Source of the DNA: Chelydra serpentina
Taxonomy: Eukaryota; Chordata; Testudines; Chelydridae
Direction of reading: 5' to 3'
NCBI GenBank assembly: GCA_037349315.1
Contig: JBAIAC010000004.1
Coordinates: 39,125,001-39,189,000 of the forward strand
DNA: 64,000 nt
Positions 1-11,849 of the stretch are shown here, piece after piece. The translations under genes were made by a program, and so were the position numbers. Position 1 is the stretch's first letter; each line of letters begins with the position of its first letter. A model generated the notes under the pieces. That model was not told the DNA's origin. It made no database searches and was given only the letters and a program-made list of their open reading frames with translations.

Positions 1-345
1 CCCTCTTCCGGCAGGCCACTGCAGGGTGGCCCAATAAAGCGCAGGGAGGCCTCCTGTTGTGCTGCACCCGTGGTTTTATTTATACACCTTCGCTCACCAC
101 CAACTTGAGTTCTATATACAAGGGTTTGTTCCCTCTTCCTCAAGCAGCCAGCCCTCAGTCAGCAGCCTCAGTCAGCAGCAGCCCTGATCTTTCCCCTGGC
201 TGCTCCCTTTATGCTGGCTTGCCAGGCCCGCAGGTGGAGCCAATCCCCAGGCCAGGCATCAGGCCGGTCCCACCAGCCCCAATCTATTCCCCTTGATTGG
301 AGCTGGCTGAGCAGGGGCTAATTAGGTGCTTTGCAGCAACACCCT
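1..345. repeat. Unclassified interspersed repeat, GC-rich
   Basis: The stretch from the window start to the phrase around 330-345 resembles a moderately repeated turtle sequence, possibly an LTR or the end of a non-LTR element. It carries a short duplication (cagtcagcag) near 153-178 and TTTATT at 76-81, which would be AATAAA on the minus strand. Open frames here are short and compositionally random. The class is not determined and the left edge is cut by the window. Confidence 0.25.
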
Positions 346-530
346 GCTACACTGAGGAATGGCATTTGTTGGCATATCTGTTTTCTGTAATATTGGCGGT
401 GCAGTTAATTCTGTTTATTTTGTATATATTGTTGTTTACCTGGACCAAGGCCAGATTTAATAAGGCTGAGCATAGGTTCAGATGCTTCAATTTGCCCTAG
501 TAAGTATGGCGACTGCTGATTATGTAAATA

Positions 531-1345
531 CAGGAACTCCTCATTTAAAGTCCTCTTGGTTAACTTTGTTTCATTGTTACATTGCTGATCAATTAGGGAA
601 CATGCTCATTTAAAGTTGTGCAATGTTCCCTTCTAACGTCCTCAGCTGCCCAGCAGACTATCAATTGCCAGCAGTTCAGCTGTCCTTTCCCCCATTGCCA
701 TGTGCTGCTCCTGCCCTTTGCCTTGAAGGTGCTCCCTGAGACGTCTGTTTGCTGTGGGGGGGGAGGGGAAAAAGAGGAGGGGCTAATGTCAGGGTGTCTC
801 CTCCCCCCCTGCTCCTGCACTCCGCTTACTCCATCTTCCATAGAGCAGGGGGGACACACTACGGGAGGGAGCTGCTGCCTTAGGCAGCAGCTGCAGGCTT
901 GCTGATCTAATTAACAAGGCAGTGTACTTCTGACCCCACTCTTGATACCTAATTGGAAATGCACATCTCTGTTTCTCAAACAAACACACATGTGTGTCTC
1001 TGTCTCTGTCTGCCTTCCCTCCTTTCCTGCTGCCTTGAAGAGTGTGAGAGTTAACCCTTGAGGGCTCAGTGGAGTGCTAGTTCATCAGTTAGCAGTAAGG
1101 CATTCCCTGGGAAATATCCCACCATCAGACTCCTCTACCTCAACCAAGCTTCACAATCATCATCACTGTGTACCAGTATTACATTGTTTGTTTAAAACTT
1201 ATACTATGTGGTGAAAAAAATTTCCCTGGAACCTAACCCCCCTCATTTACATTAATTCTTATGGGGAAAAGAGTCACTTAACATCATTTCACTTAAAGTC
1301 GCATTTTTCAGGAACATAACTATAATGTTAAGTGAGGAGTTCCTG
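531..1345. mobile_element. Non-autonomous TA-flanked DNA transposon (Tc1/mariner-like MITE)
   Basis: The element opens with CAGGAACTCCTC at 531 and closes with the inverse GAGGAGTTCCTG at 1345. The inverted match extends imperfectly for about 20 bp. Both ends abut a TA dinucleotide (529-530 and 1346-1347), the target duplication expected of Tc1/mariner-type transposases. The interior holds no transposase, only GC-rich and CT-rich sequence (about 700-1020) and a conserved right half. That right half recurs at 27391-27689, so the family is dispersed. The superfamily call rests on the TA duplication only. Confidence 0.6.
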
Positions 1346-1511
1346 TAGTTATATTCCATCGTTGCCAAGGAGGGAATTGTAGAGGTAAAAATCCTAAGGC
1401 CATCTTGGATCCTCTAAAGGACAACTAAGCATCCATTTGTAAGCCCTTCTTGTCCCCTCCTCACTCTGAACTTGGCGCCTTTTTATGTTTAGGTGGGAAA
1501 AGATGGTTACT

Positions 1512-1552
1512 GTCATTGGCTAATCTGTCTAGCAACCCTATGTCTATATAAG
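1512..1552 (+). promoter_or_regulatory. TATA box with upstream inverted CCAAT
   Basis: TATATAAGG starts at 1545, and ATTGGC, an inverted CCAAT core, lies about 30 bp upstream. The close spacing is typical of LTR promoters, and no coding frame follows within a kilobase. This is a sequence-level resemblance only. Confidence 0.3.
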
Positions 1553-2230
1553 GGCGGTACTCAGATTATATCGGGGCTGCCCGCCGGAGTGGCACAGTCT
1601 TGTTGCTGTCTGTTTGGGGCAGAGCAAGTGGCTGAGGGTTAATAGGGTAGGCCATTCACCCCACAAGGGTCATCTTAAGCAGGGAATATACTTACCTACA
1701 TGCATCTAATCCATCTCCTATAGTGATCGTTTGTCTCACGCACGACAACGCAGGTAAAGGAAAGGGGAGGCATTTAATTACCTGAATACTCTCATTTTAC
1801 CCAAGAAGAGGCTCACCTGGTTCTGCCTTGAGGTCCTGTCTCCAGCTGAGGGATCCGGCCATCCTGTCATGCTGCATCCATCCTGAAGAGGAGAAGACAC
1901 CATCAAATCAAGCTGCCAGAGATGGTAGTGTCATAGTCATTTTGATCCTCGTATATAGATCCCTATTAATACAGCCTGCCTTGTTTTAATATCCATCTCA
2001 CCTTGTTACCTGGGGAGTCCTTGCCACCCCATTAAGAATCTTGTTGTACCTTTATCCTATCTGAGTCATATCTGGGAGCACAACCCTCCCAGTGATAGAT
2101 ATGGGAAAGGAGGCGAAACTGAGTCCGAGACTCCTGGCCTCCTGTTTCGGTCAACAACTCCAGTTCCTGCCTCCACTTTGACCCTTGGCTCTGGCTCCTG
2201 ACAACTGACTCTGGCTTGACCCTTTAGTGC

Positions 2231-2280
2231 TGATGCCCACTCTGACCACTAGGCATGATGCCCACTCTGACCAGTAGACT
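2231..2280 (+). repeat. Two-copy 25-bp tandem duplication
   Basis: Two adjacent 25-bp units begin TGATGCCCACTCTGACCA at 2231 and 2256 and differ by a few bases at their right ends. The duplication lies in the 'tctgac'-rich tail of the LTR-like segment. Confidence 0.7.
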
Positions 2281-2289
2281 AGACTTCCC

Positions 2290-3855
2290 TCATCCTGGTT
2301 GGCTGGCAGACGGTATATAAAATCCTCCTAGGGAGATATGTAATGCTGAGTGGAGGAAGTTCTGTAGGAAATAGCAGGGGCAGGATAATGCCTGCTCTTT
2401 CTCAATTCCATTTTATGGACATTATCAGCAGAATCCTCAAAACCCATCTGTGATGAAGTCTTGGCCTCTCTTGGCCAGCCACAATACCAATTAGTTGTGC
2501 AACAAATTTACAGAACCAGCTCTTTCAACTGAGTTACCTAAAGTGGACCTTGTGTCAGGATTACGGCATCAGAGAAGGAAACATGGGACCAACTGCAGAT
2601 ACTGGAGTGGCAGGAGACTTGGCTGGCAAGAACGTATTTGGTGGTGAGGCAATGCAGTCCCGAGAGCAGTGCCACTTATCTTTTTCTGGTCCTTTTCTTC
2701 AGCCCTGCAGAACCATTTTCAGTACACTTTCTGTGCTCCCTGTGATTCTGAGGACTAGGAGATTGCACTGAAAGCCCCCACTGGAGAGGTTGATGTTCTA
2801 ACAGCAGTGTCAGCACCAGGGTTAGAAGTGGTAGCTGGTTTAGGTTTGAGACATTAGCGCTGGAGTCATATATGGCTTAGGAACTGAGGAATATTTCAAT
2901 ATTGGCTAGTGAGAACAGGAATTGAGATCTGTACAGGAGACCAAGTTGAAGAAACAGCTCTGGTGAACTTCTACTTCCCCATTATCACATGCAAGACTTT
3001 ATTTAAGCTTGCATTCTTCACAGATCATACTGAGGTCAGTTGTGGAATCCAGAGGTAAGGGGGGAAAATAGGTAAAGTTACCCCAGAATCTGACTCTATT
3101 CTAAAACTTTTTTTAAAAGTATGTTAAACACTAGTTAAATTCTAAAACTAACTATATACAAGGTGAAAATTAGAGTTAGTTGTCTGGGAAGGTCAGACAG
3201 GGACATAAACTGAGCTGCTTTAGCTTCCCCCTCCGTGAGCACTGAACATTCAGTGTGATGTGAGGCAGTCCTCATGCAACTCCCCAAAGGCCCCACTTTT
3301 CAGAACAGTCTGGATCATTGTGGTGCAGGCACCTTGAATGCCATGAGTGGGAGTATGCAGAGGCTCCCCATAACAGCGTTCTCTCACCTCTAGGGCACCT
3401 CCTCCTGGCTGCTCTGGGAATTAATTCCTTCCATCACTCATTCACACACCTTGTAGCATCCCCCGCTCACTCTCTGGGACTTAGGGTGCTCTCTCATCAT
3501 GGCTTGGCCGTTCAGGCAAGTCACTATGTGTTTTTCTCCTTCTAGGGTATCAAAGTCCCACAGGATGAACCATCCCAGGCAGTCTTCAAATCCACTGTCC
3601 TGATTGTGCCACTTCCTCAGCAGCTGGTAGGGAACCCAGGCCCACCTCTCTATTCCAGGTTCCTGCACAGGGACCCTCGAATCAGTGGACATGGTCTGTA
3701 CCATCTTAAACCTCAGCCTCTTCTCCCCTTAGGTTTGTTTCCTTCCTTCCTTCCCTAATGTCCAGAGAGCTTCTGCAGGCTCCCTCACTGCAGCACTTTT
3801 CTGCTGCCAACTTCCTGGCTGTATAGTAGCCCTGCTTTAGGTGGGCTATATCATC
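2290..3855. other. Gene-free interval with old repeats
   Basis: I see no supported exon here. Open frames are short and overlap on both strands. The part from about 3210 to 3720 looks like a dispersed turtle repeat because of its gene-desert composition and familiar phrases, but it shows neither termini nor a coding domain. A CT-rich stretch lies at 3735-3760. Confidence 0.3.
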
Positions 3856-3859
3856 AGTC

Positions 3860-4135
3860 TGGGCAGGGGCAGCTCTCACAATTTTGCCGCCCCAAGCAGG
3901 GACGGTGGCCCCGCCCCCGACGCAGGCAGTCCCAGTCTGCGGCGGCAAGGTAAGAGCGGTGGACCTGCCGCCTCATTGCTGCCGCGGCGGGCGAGACTGG
4001 GGCGGCAGTCCGAGTCCCGCGGCGGCAATTCGGCGGCGGGAAGAGCAGACCTGCCGCCAAATTGCCGCCGCGGGACTCGGACTGCCACCCCATTCTCGAT
4101 GCCGCCCCAAGAGCCGGTGCCTGGAGCCGGCACTG
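3860..4135. repeat. GC-rich GCCGCC-type repeat with long hairpin
   Basis: This CpG-dense block is built of repeated GCCGCC and GGCGGC words and contains a perfect 27-bp inverted repeat. The left arm is 4004-4030, the right arm 4060-4086, and the loop is 29 nt. Frames open on both strands here, as expected from CpG-rich palindromic DNA, and are not taken as genes. Similar GC-rich blocks recur in turtle genomes as I remember them. The right edge carries 'gagccggtgcctggagccgg', itself a short direct duplication of gagccgg. Confidence 0.5.
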
Positions 4136-4139
4136 AGTC

Positions 4140-5955
4140 TGGGGTTACTTAGACCACCTAATTCTCTTCAGGTTTGGCCTATCTGGTTAACTGGCCCCTT
4201 CAGAGCCTCATTAATCCTTTCCAGGCTACTATGGGGTAAACACCCCATCACTCTCCCTAAAAAATAAACTTATTTAACTAATGTGTGTTATGAGTATATT
4301 ATAATACTATCACCTTCTATAGAGTTGCATAATCACTTGAGACCCTGTAATATGGCACACTTATAGGAAGTGAAGTGATGTAAAAATGAATGCAGCTTTG
4401 GACAGCCATGATTTTTATTGTGAAAACGTCTAGTGTAGCAACATTCAAGGGAAGCACACAGGTATCATACCTGACATTTTTCCTAAAACAGTTATATTTT
4501 AAATGTAAAATACACCTACAGAACACAGAGAGAATACTGGATCATTGTACAGCCACTGCACTTGATCCTGAAGTGCTTGGTATGTAAAACCCATTACAAT
4601 GTGCCTACTGAAATCTTGGGGGGAGGCGGGGAGGGTGGGGAAACACACCATAAAGTGCTAAATCAGATCACTTGTAGTCAAAAGGCAGCTACCATTATGG
4701 ACTGTTTGGAGGCACCAGGACATTTTTTTGTGTGTGAATGGATTCACACTCCAAAACTTTATTGAGGTTGTAAATGTCCAATAAGTCTAAAGAGTTTGAT
4801 TAAACAAGACAAATAGGCTTATAGACAGACAGTGGACTACTGTCCAGGGAACGTATGATGCGTCTTTACATGACTTGTTCCTTTCTCTTCTTCAAGTCTA
4901 TGCTCAATGAGTTTTTCTGCTTGGTGAGGGAGTCAGGAAAGGCTGAACTCTCCTTTTTTGGAAGTTTAACTAATACTTTGTCTTAAACATCTTCGGGTTT
5001 ACTGATGTCTGCCAATGGAAGGTGTCTGATAAAACTTGCTGGGAAATGGTTTCCCTGTCATCCTGTGAGAATTTGACATGTTGACCATTTTTCCAGTCCC
5101 AAATTGGGATGAAGAATCAAATTTTTGTTAAAAAGCAAAAACTTTCAGATTTGGGTCAATCAAAACAGTTCATTTTGATACATTCTTAATGTTTCAGTTT
5201 TAACATTTTAATTGTTCGGATGTTTTAAATTATAAATTAATTTCAATTTTGATACAAGAAGTTATTTTGAAATGAAAAACAGACCTTTGTTTAGAAAATG
5301 TTGAAACAGGATATTTCAACAATTTTGAAACTTTTTTTCCCCAAAAATGTTTTGGAAACAGGACGGTTGTCAAAACCAACCCTTTCCTGTGAAAAGTTTA
5401 ATTTTTGACAAATTGGCATTTTCCAGCAGAAAAATGTTTTATAAAAAAAATCCCAACCAGCTCTAATGCCTGTAAAATTCATCTGCAGCAGCAAACCTTA
5501 TAGTCCAGTCAGTTAGTATAAGTAAGTAGTGTAATAACCAGGTGGGAGAAAAGCTCACTACAGGAAACTCTGGTTCCCATTCTCTTCACAGTTCTGTGCT
5601 AAAGAGGGCAGCATAAGGAGTAGACTTTGTGGTAAAATGGAGTTATAACCCAGGATGGTTGGAGCCAGGGGGCAAGTCTATGGAATGTGTTCTTCAACTG
5701 CTATGAACCCACAGAAGCCTTTCTATATGAAGACTGTGAGGTTGGGCTCCAGGAGTGTTGGGGGATGTTTTGCCACAGGCAGGCAAAAGAGAGGAGTTGC
5801 TGTTCTATGCTGCATGCTCCTTGCAGGCACCTCAGGCCTCGATACACCTGGGTCCCTTCTGTTCACAGCCTATGTCACATAATAGCTTAGCCTCCTGCGG
5901 GCTGTAATACTTTGGTAAATTCTGGTTGTTGGATTTGGTGCGGAGTGGCTGAGTG
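4140..5955. other. Gene-free, AT-rich interval
   Basis: No exon is supported. From about 5100 to 5470 the sequence is AT-rich with many 'gaaa' and 'ttttg' words and ends in 'ccagctctaatgcc'. It looks like a degraded dispersed repeat rather than unique DNA. The section 5640-5900 is unremarkable apart from short chance frames. Confidence 0.3.
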
Positions 5956-5959
5956 GTGT

Positions 5960-6035
5960 TTAGTGGCCTGTAATATTCAGGAAGTCATATTAGATGCTCT
6001 GGTGGTCCCTTCAGGCCTTAAACTCTATGATTATG
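5960..6035 (+). repeat. CR1-type 3' tail fragment
   Basis: The phrases 'ggtggtcccttcaggcctta' and 'aactctatga' match the 3' end typical of CR1-derived LINEs and SINEs in sauropsids. The core 'gtcatattagatgctctggtgg' region is diverged. Only the last 75 bp or so remain and no coding sequence is left. Confidence 0.5.
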
Positions 6036-6906
6036 TTTCTCTCTCACACACACATGCACTCCCCAAAACCAAAAAGACCCAGCAGATTTTCCAGCAGAAA
6101 TCTGCACAGATATTAATTGTCCTTTAAGTAGTAACCTCTCCACAGCATCTCATCCCCGCTCACAACTTGAGGACAGGGATAGCATGCAACCGTGCTGGGG
6201 GAGCAATATGAATGAGAAGGCTCTCCATTCAGATACCTTCAGATATGCCAGGATAGAACCAACATTTCCTTGTAATCCTTAATGATCCATACCAGGTACC
6301 CTTAGAATGTCACACCCATTGCACTCAAATCGTTGCATCTGGGGCAAGTATCTGTAAGGATTCTCCAGGAAGGTTACCAAACTGAATTCTCTGCTTACTT
6401 TTTCTTTCCCATAGGTTCTTCTGGAGGACAGAATATAGGCATCTGTATTTATAACATTTTCTCTGTGCTTAAGCAGAACTGCAATTATTTATTCATTTGA
6501 GAAGATCTACTTAACTGTATAGAGGTAATATTAAAAGTCTTTAGATATGATATAACAAGAAAGATATTACATCAGGCAAGGGTTGGAAAGAAGATTTACA
6601 CTAGAATGTATTTGTCTACTTTGGGAAATTACATTGTGCAAGAACACAACAACCCCGAGGAGTAGTTGCGATGTTAAACATGATGTGGTATTCAGTGTAG
6701 AAAGGGACTATCGTGTTTAAAGGTGTGTCAGTGGTTGAGGTTAACTAGACTAAAGTGGCATGATAGTGGACATAGTGTACCAGAGAATCTGGCCTTCGAT
6801 GTTTAGCACTGTATTTACGACTCTTCAAGGATGTGTTATAAAATGATATAGTTTCCCAGTTTAGACAAGCCAAACAAAGTGATGATATCGATGGATTTTG
6901 CATGGT

Positions 6907-7540
6907 ACATAGAATCATAGGGTTGGAAGATACCTCAGGAGTCATCTAGTCCAGTCCCCTGCTCAAACCAGGACCAACACCAACTAAATCATCCCAGCCA
7001 AGGCTTTGTCAAGCTGGGCCTTAAAAACCAATAAGGATGGAGATTCCACCACCTCCCTAGGTAACCCATTCCAGTGCTTCACCACCCTCCTAGTGAAATA
7101 GTGTTTCTGAATATCCAACCTAGGCTCCCCCTACTGCAACTTGAGACCATTGCTTCTTGTTCTGTCATCTGCCACCACTGAGAAAAGCCGAGCTCCATGC
7201 TCTTTAGACCCTCGCCCCCCTTCAGGTAATTGAAGGCTGCTATCAAATTCCCCTTCACTCTTCTCTTCTACAGACTAAATATGCCCAGTTCCCTCAGCCT
7301 CTCCTCGTAAGTCACGTGCCCCAGCCCCCTAATCATTTTTGTTGCCCTCCACTGGACTCTCTCCAAATTGTCCACATCCCTTCTGTAGTGGGGGGACCAA
7401 AACTGGACGCAATACTCCAGATGTGGGCTCCCCAGTGCCAAATAGAGGGGAATAATCACTTCCCTCGATCTGCTGGCAATGCTCCTACTCATACAGCCCA
7501 ATATGCCATTGGCCTTCTTGGCAACAAGGGCACACTGGTA
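6907..7540 (-). mobile_element. CR1 LINE, 5'-truncated
   Basis: On the minus strand this is the 3' portion of a CR1 element. It comprises the C-terminal part of the reverse transcriptase ORF (frame from about 7540 down to 7268, with the motif [13 protein letters not shown] and the run [11 protein letters not shown]), a short downstream section, and the 3' terminus ending in the AGAATCATAG-type repeat at 6907. It is truncated at about 7540, just upstream of the codons for [12 protein letters not shown]. Such 5' truncation is usual for target-primed insertions. It is closely related to the copies at 22.7 and 58 kb. Confidence 0.85.
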
Positions 7541-7904
7541 GTATAGACATACCCAGGCTTTAAAGAAAAAGAGAACAGTAGCACTCAATCTTTTAAAACA
7601 TGTTACCTCTTTCTGTTTTCTCCCTTTTTTCCTGGTTCTTGCAAGAAGCAGCTCCACCTCTTCTGATGATATCATAAACAACTCCAGCAGCAGCCAATTG
7701 TTCAGACTTAAAGGGGTTCAATCAATTCTTTGAACAGTGAATTTGTTTAGTGTTGATAAAACTATGATGTTATTAGCATGCTGGAGGGTTTTTTCTAAGA
7801 ATCAGGAAGAAAACGAGAAAATTAGATGGCAAATAATGGGGTAAAGTAAGGTAGAATATAAGCAGATTTAAAAAGAAAGACTAAGATTTGTTTACAGTAT
7901 AACA

Positions 7905-8030
7905 CCTAGGAGTTGCCCCATTGGACCAGACCCAGGGTCCATCTACTCCACTGTCCTGTCCGGTCCAATACCAGATGCTTCTGAGGAAGGAATAAGAACT
8001 CCCTAATAGGCAGATGTATGATAAACTGAG
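7905..8030 (-). repeat. Old CR1 3' fragment
   Basis: The plus strand reads 'ttggaccagacccagggtcc' and then 'ccagatgcttctgaggaagg'. These are the complement of the 3' untranslated region of an older CR1 subfamily. Neither ORF nor terminal repeat survives. Confidence 0.5.
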
Positions 8031-9080
8031 AAGAACACACTTCTTTACAAAGTGAAGGTCAAAAAAAAAAAAAGAAAAAAGCCAGATGTGTGTTAAGGTT
8101 AGAACACCAAGGTGGTCAAATTAAAGTTTCTGCCAGTATATATATTTGCATTTTAAATTGTAACCATTTAACGTTGCATTAACAAACGTTTTTCCATTTC
8201 CAATAGTTATCACTTTCTATAGATTTTAATAAACACACTGTATATCTGATAACTTAAGATAAACAATTCATGTGTTATCATGGATGTAAACTAGTGGTCT
8301 GAATGAGCTCTCTCTTGTCATCTAGTGATGAAATAGAGTAAAAGACCCCATGCGCATAGACATTTGCCTAGACATACCTACTTTGCCAAGATGATCATTG
8401 TTGCTCATTTTGGATTAAAATTTACCTAAGTGTGGGATGCAAATCTAATGAGATGTTATCTTTGTTGTGTGACTAAAGGGCATCAGAACTGTACTTAATA
8501 TGCCCTAAATGAGGGGGACACAATGTCTACACCGCAAGCAAAAAAACAAAAACAATAATAACCTGTGGCAGAGAGTCTCAGAACTCACATCTACAAATTC
8601 AGGCTCATGGGGCTTATACTATGGTGCTAAAAATAGTGATGTAAATGCCCCTGCTTGGGCTCTGAAACCCTGTGAAGGCTGGGTGGGTCTCAAAGCCCAG
8701 GCTACAGCCTGAGTAGATGCATGTACACTGCTTTTTTATACAGTGCCATAATGCAAGCCCAAGACTGTAGATCTGGATACTGAGACTCACTGCTGCAGCT
8801 TTTTTTTCCAGATGTACACTTAATCCTCATTTACTAAGTGTGGGGTACTGAGCCAAATCCAAGTTAAAGTCACAAGGGGTGGAATAGATGTTTCTATTTG
8901 GTGGTGAGGACTGTTTAAGGGTTCTAGGTGCTATTTGACTCTCCAGTGTTTAAAGGAAGAGCTAAATAGACTTAATTGAGTCTTTTTCTCATTGACCACT
9001 GGAGCTGAAGTCACTGATAAGCCTTAGACCCAGTATGGAGATAGTGTTTTGATGGAAGACAATGGAGAAGTGGCAATGAG
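8030..9080. other. Gene-free interval
   Basis: A-rich tract at about 8049-8078, otherwise unremarkable sequence. No supported exon or recognisable repeat. Confidence 0.3.
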
Positions 9081-9083
9081 GTA

Positions 9084-9856
9084 CTCTGGGGGAATTCTGC
9101 ACCAAAAAATTAAAAATTCTGCACACAATATTTTAAAATCCTGTAAAATTCTGCAAATTTTATTTGTCAAAATAACGCTACATAATCACGCCAGTTTCAA
9201 TTATTTTAGTAATTTATTTCAAAATACCTGCCAGCAAGTATGTCTGTAACAATACAGACACACACAAAAATTCCCCCAGGAGTAGAGAGTTAAAGAAACC
9301 GCTATGACAACCCAGTTCTTGTTTCTCTGCCTTCTTCCTCCACAGAACTCAGCCGGGAGGTCAGACACCCACAACCCCTCCCCGCCCCCGGGCCCAGCCA
9401 CGGCCCTCCCCCAGCCAATAGACTCGAATCCCCTCCCCGCCAGAGCCCAGCCACAGGGCTCCCCGACTCAGATATCTGCACCCCCTCCCCCCAGAGCCCA
9501 GCTGCAGGGTCCCCCCTTGCCAAGATACCCTCCTCCTCCCCCACAAAGCCCAGCCATGCCCCTGCCAGCCCAGACATTCGCTCCCTACTCCTCAGCGCCC
9601 AAGGATCCAGAGGGAGAAACAGACTGATGCTCAGTCCCAGGCTTGTGTGGAGTTTCCTGCGCAACTGCCAGGAACCCTCCTCTTCCCCTCCAGCAGTGTC
9701 TTCTATGTGTGAGCTGGGCTCTGCTGGGTCCAGTGGCCCCTAGTGGCAGATAGCAGCACTGCAGCCCATTTCTGTGGGGGAAAGGAAATTTTGCATGCAT
9801 AACATTAATTTCTGCAAAATTCTGCATTGCGCAGTGGTGCAGAATTCCCCCAGGAG
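9084..9856. mobile_element. Non-autonomous TA-flanked DNA transposon (second family)
   Basis: The left end begins CTCTGGGGGAATTCTGCACC at 9084 and the right end is its near-perfect inverse, finishing CCCCCAGGAG at 9856. TA lies immediately outside both ends (9082-9083 and 9857-9858). The interior has an AT-rich left third and a CCC-rich right two-thirds, made of imperfect repeats of 'ccagagcccagc' words around 9430-9560. An extra internal copy of the terminal word ATTCCCCCAGGAGTA lies at about 9270-9284. No transposase is encoded. The open frames through the proline-coding stretch are compositional. Confidence 0.65.
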
Positions 9857-9858
9857 TA

Positions 9859-10720
9859 AGGAGGTTCTCTGTTACCCAGTGAAATTATTAGAACTGAAAT
9901 CACTAAGAGCTGGGCTAGATAGTGGAACCACGGGACATGGCATTGTAGCTGAAAGCAGTGCATGATGAGAGATGCAGCAGCAGCACAAGTGCCCCCTACC
10001 CAGCAAATCCTACAGCTGTGATTATTAATAGCTGGGCTAGGTGGTCATGGCGCTGTGGAACTGGACTGCACACAAGACACAGCAGAGCAACAGCAGAGGT
10101 GACAGTGGTGAGAGGCAGCAACAGCACCAAAGGGGCTGGAGGTGAATCCTTCTGAATGTATCACTGGACTCTAGGACTTTGCTTACCTTGGACAACAAAC
10201 CACTAATGAGGTGAGGGAAAGGGGGAGTGGTGTATTAAAGAGGCATTTGTCCATTGGACTTTCATATTGCAAGGTGGAAAATTGAGGCAAGATACTGTAG
10301 GGTGGGTGTTTTACTTATGGTTTGCATACTTTTGAATAATTGTTGCTATGTTTTCTCAAATTAATACTGTGTTCCCTCTCCCCTTCATAAAAAATTTCTT
10401 TTTGTGATAGGCAGACTTAGTGCTTGTGAATGGGGAACTAAAATGTTACCTATTAGAGGTACCTAGGAGAGGTATTTGGTTCTCCCACATTTCTGGGTGG
10501 GGCATGAATCAGTTTGGTTTTGTAATTTTAAGAGGAATCCCTAGATATGGAACCTGGTCATTGTTGCTGCTTCCAAGTTGAAGATTTGATGTCAAATTGG
10601 GTTAGAAAAGAAGGCTTGCAACTTTGTCTAAATCTCATATAGTGTTTGGCAATGGGAGAATGGTTAAAAACCTAACCTGAGGGAAGGGAAGTAAACCTCC
10701 CTAAAGTGTTGCCTCAGATC
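9859..10720 (+). other. LTR- or UTR-like leader of a gypsy-type element
   Basis: Non-coding. The segment precedes the gag-protease remnant and includes a part near 10410-10580 that I recognise as a recurrent turtle LTR-retroelement sequence ('cctagatatggaacctgg'). Its first 70 bp recur in altered form at about 11855-11950, suggesting a long-terminal-repeat relationship. No coding frame longer than about 60 codons is credible here. Confidence 0.35.
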
Positions 10721-10835
10721 TCAGGAACTCAGGCTGATAAAAAGCCTGTCCATACTACAAATACAACTGAGTTTAGTTACAACATGGTTGTAAAGCTCTG
10801 TGGGTTTTTGTCCAGTTAGAGAACATAGTTTGCAT

Positions 10836-11420
10836 AGGCGCCGACTTCTAATAGTGCCAGTGCGTGCTCGACCCCCCTCTGCGCCCGACTAAGATGACCA
10901 ACCCATCTGCTGGGAATGTGGGGAAGCACGCCACCTCAAAAAGAGTTGCTCCCACCAGGTGGTAATGTAAAACAGGGGGTCCTTCGGGCATGGAACTGAA
11001 CCCTGAAGGGACAACCACTAAGTCCAACACCTGAATGGGAAAAATCTAGATTCAGCAGCAGGTGCCCAATAGTTCCCATTGTCCTCAATGGTGTGCGGAT
11101 GAATGCCATACTGGACACTGGCTCCCAGGTGACTACTGTCCAGAAGAGGACATTTCTCCAGCACTGGTGGCCAGAGGACTTATCAAACCCTCCCTACAAC
11201 TGGATTCAACTAGTTGCTAGGACTGAGCTCAGCATCCCTTATGCGGGATACATGCTTGTCGACGTACAGCTGGGCTCCCAGATGCTTCATCAACAGGGGA
11301 TCATTCTAAGAGACACTGATAACTACCCCTACCCCCTGTTGTTCTAGGCATGAACCTGGTCCAGCACTGCTATGACAAACTGCTAGAGGCACTGCGGGCA
11401 CATGAGCCTCAGCTACCTCT
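10836..11420 (+). pseudogene. Ty3/gypsy gag zinc knuckle and protease remnant
   Basis: At 10908-10949 one frame encodes CWECGEARHLKKSC, a canonical CX2CX4HX4C zinc knuckle that binds RNA at the C-terminus of Gag. It is followed by a stop codon. The frame open from 11093 to 11347 encodes LDTGSQVTTV with the catalytic Asp codon at 11114. This is the active-site loop of a retropepsin-like aspartic protease. The order knuckle then protease is that of a Metaviridae-type polyprotein. Gag upstream is absent and the frame stops before any reverse transcriptase. The element is old and non-functional. The later RNase H and integrase pieces on the same strand may be from the same insertion. Confidence 0.7.
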
Positions 11421-11699
11421 CTAGGGGAGAAGGGTGTGGCAAAATACCATTAGAAAAAATATGGACCTAACAGCATCTTGCTGACACCTATAATGAAATT
11501 TGAAAGGCTAAGATCCAGGATATTCCCTCTGTGTATAGGACCGAACATAGAGACCATTCTCTTGTGCAAGACAAAGATTGGCATAGGTAGTATTGATTAT
11601 ATCACCCAAGTGCAGCCATACCCTGGCACTGATGAAAACCTGATCATGGTTGCCCACAGCCAGGATGGAAGAATTATTCCACTGATTTAGGTTGACCTA

Positions 11700-11804
11700 A
11701 TCTCCACTGTAGATACAGCTAACTATGTCACACAAGGCAGGACATTTTTCACAGCCCTGACCAATGTATCTAGGTCCAGCTAAGTTTTAAGTGTAGACCA
11801 GACC
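11700..11804. repeat. Harbinger-type MITE, right-end fragment
   Basis: The right end reads AAGTGTAGACCAGACC and is followed by TTA (11805-11807). This parallels the TTA-flanked TGTAGAC termini of the elements at 16376-21615 and 37825-38121. The matching left terminus was not found, so the copy is 5'-incomplete. Confidence 0.45.
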
Positions 11805-11849
11805 TTAGTCCAGGTGGTGTGAACAGTGTTGTGGTGAAAACAATGCCAA

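Larger units (their letters stand above)
1370..2290 (+). other. LTR-like, promoter-bearing non-coding segment
   Basis: No gene is visible. The segment has a layout like a solo LTR: an inverted CCAAT (ATTGG) at about 1515, TATATAAG at 1545-1552, then a GC-richer transcribed-looking stretch with tATTAATAca-type AT elements further down. The sequence after 2150 is rich in 'tctgac' and 'cctgac' words. These are common near turtle gypsy-type elements as I remember them. The edges and the retroelement class are not established, and a target duplication was not found. Confidence 0.3.

Noticed and set aside
1370..2290. Endogenous retrovirus with env or pol
   Set aside because: No retroviral polyprotein motif is visible, only a promoter-like segment. 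A retroviral origin is not supported.
3841..4267. Overlapping 80-127-codon ORFs in the GCCGCC repeat
   Set aside because: Four frames are open at once because of CpG-rich palindromic repeats. No protein family.
9302..9664. 120-codon Gly/Trp-rich and proline-rich ORFs
   Set aside because: They read through the CCC-rich interior of a non-autonomous transposon and are compositional.
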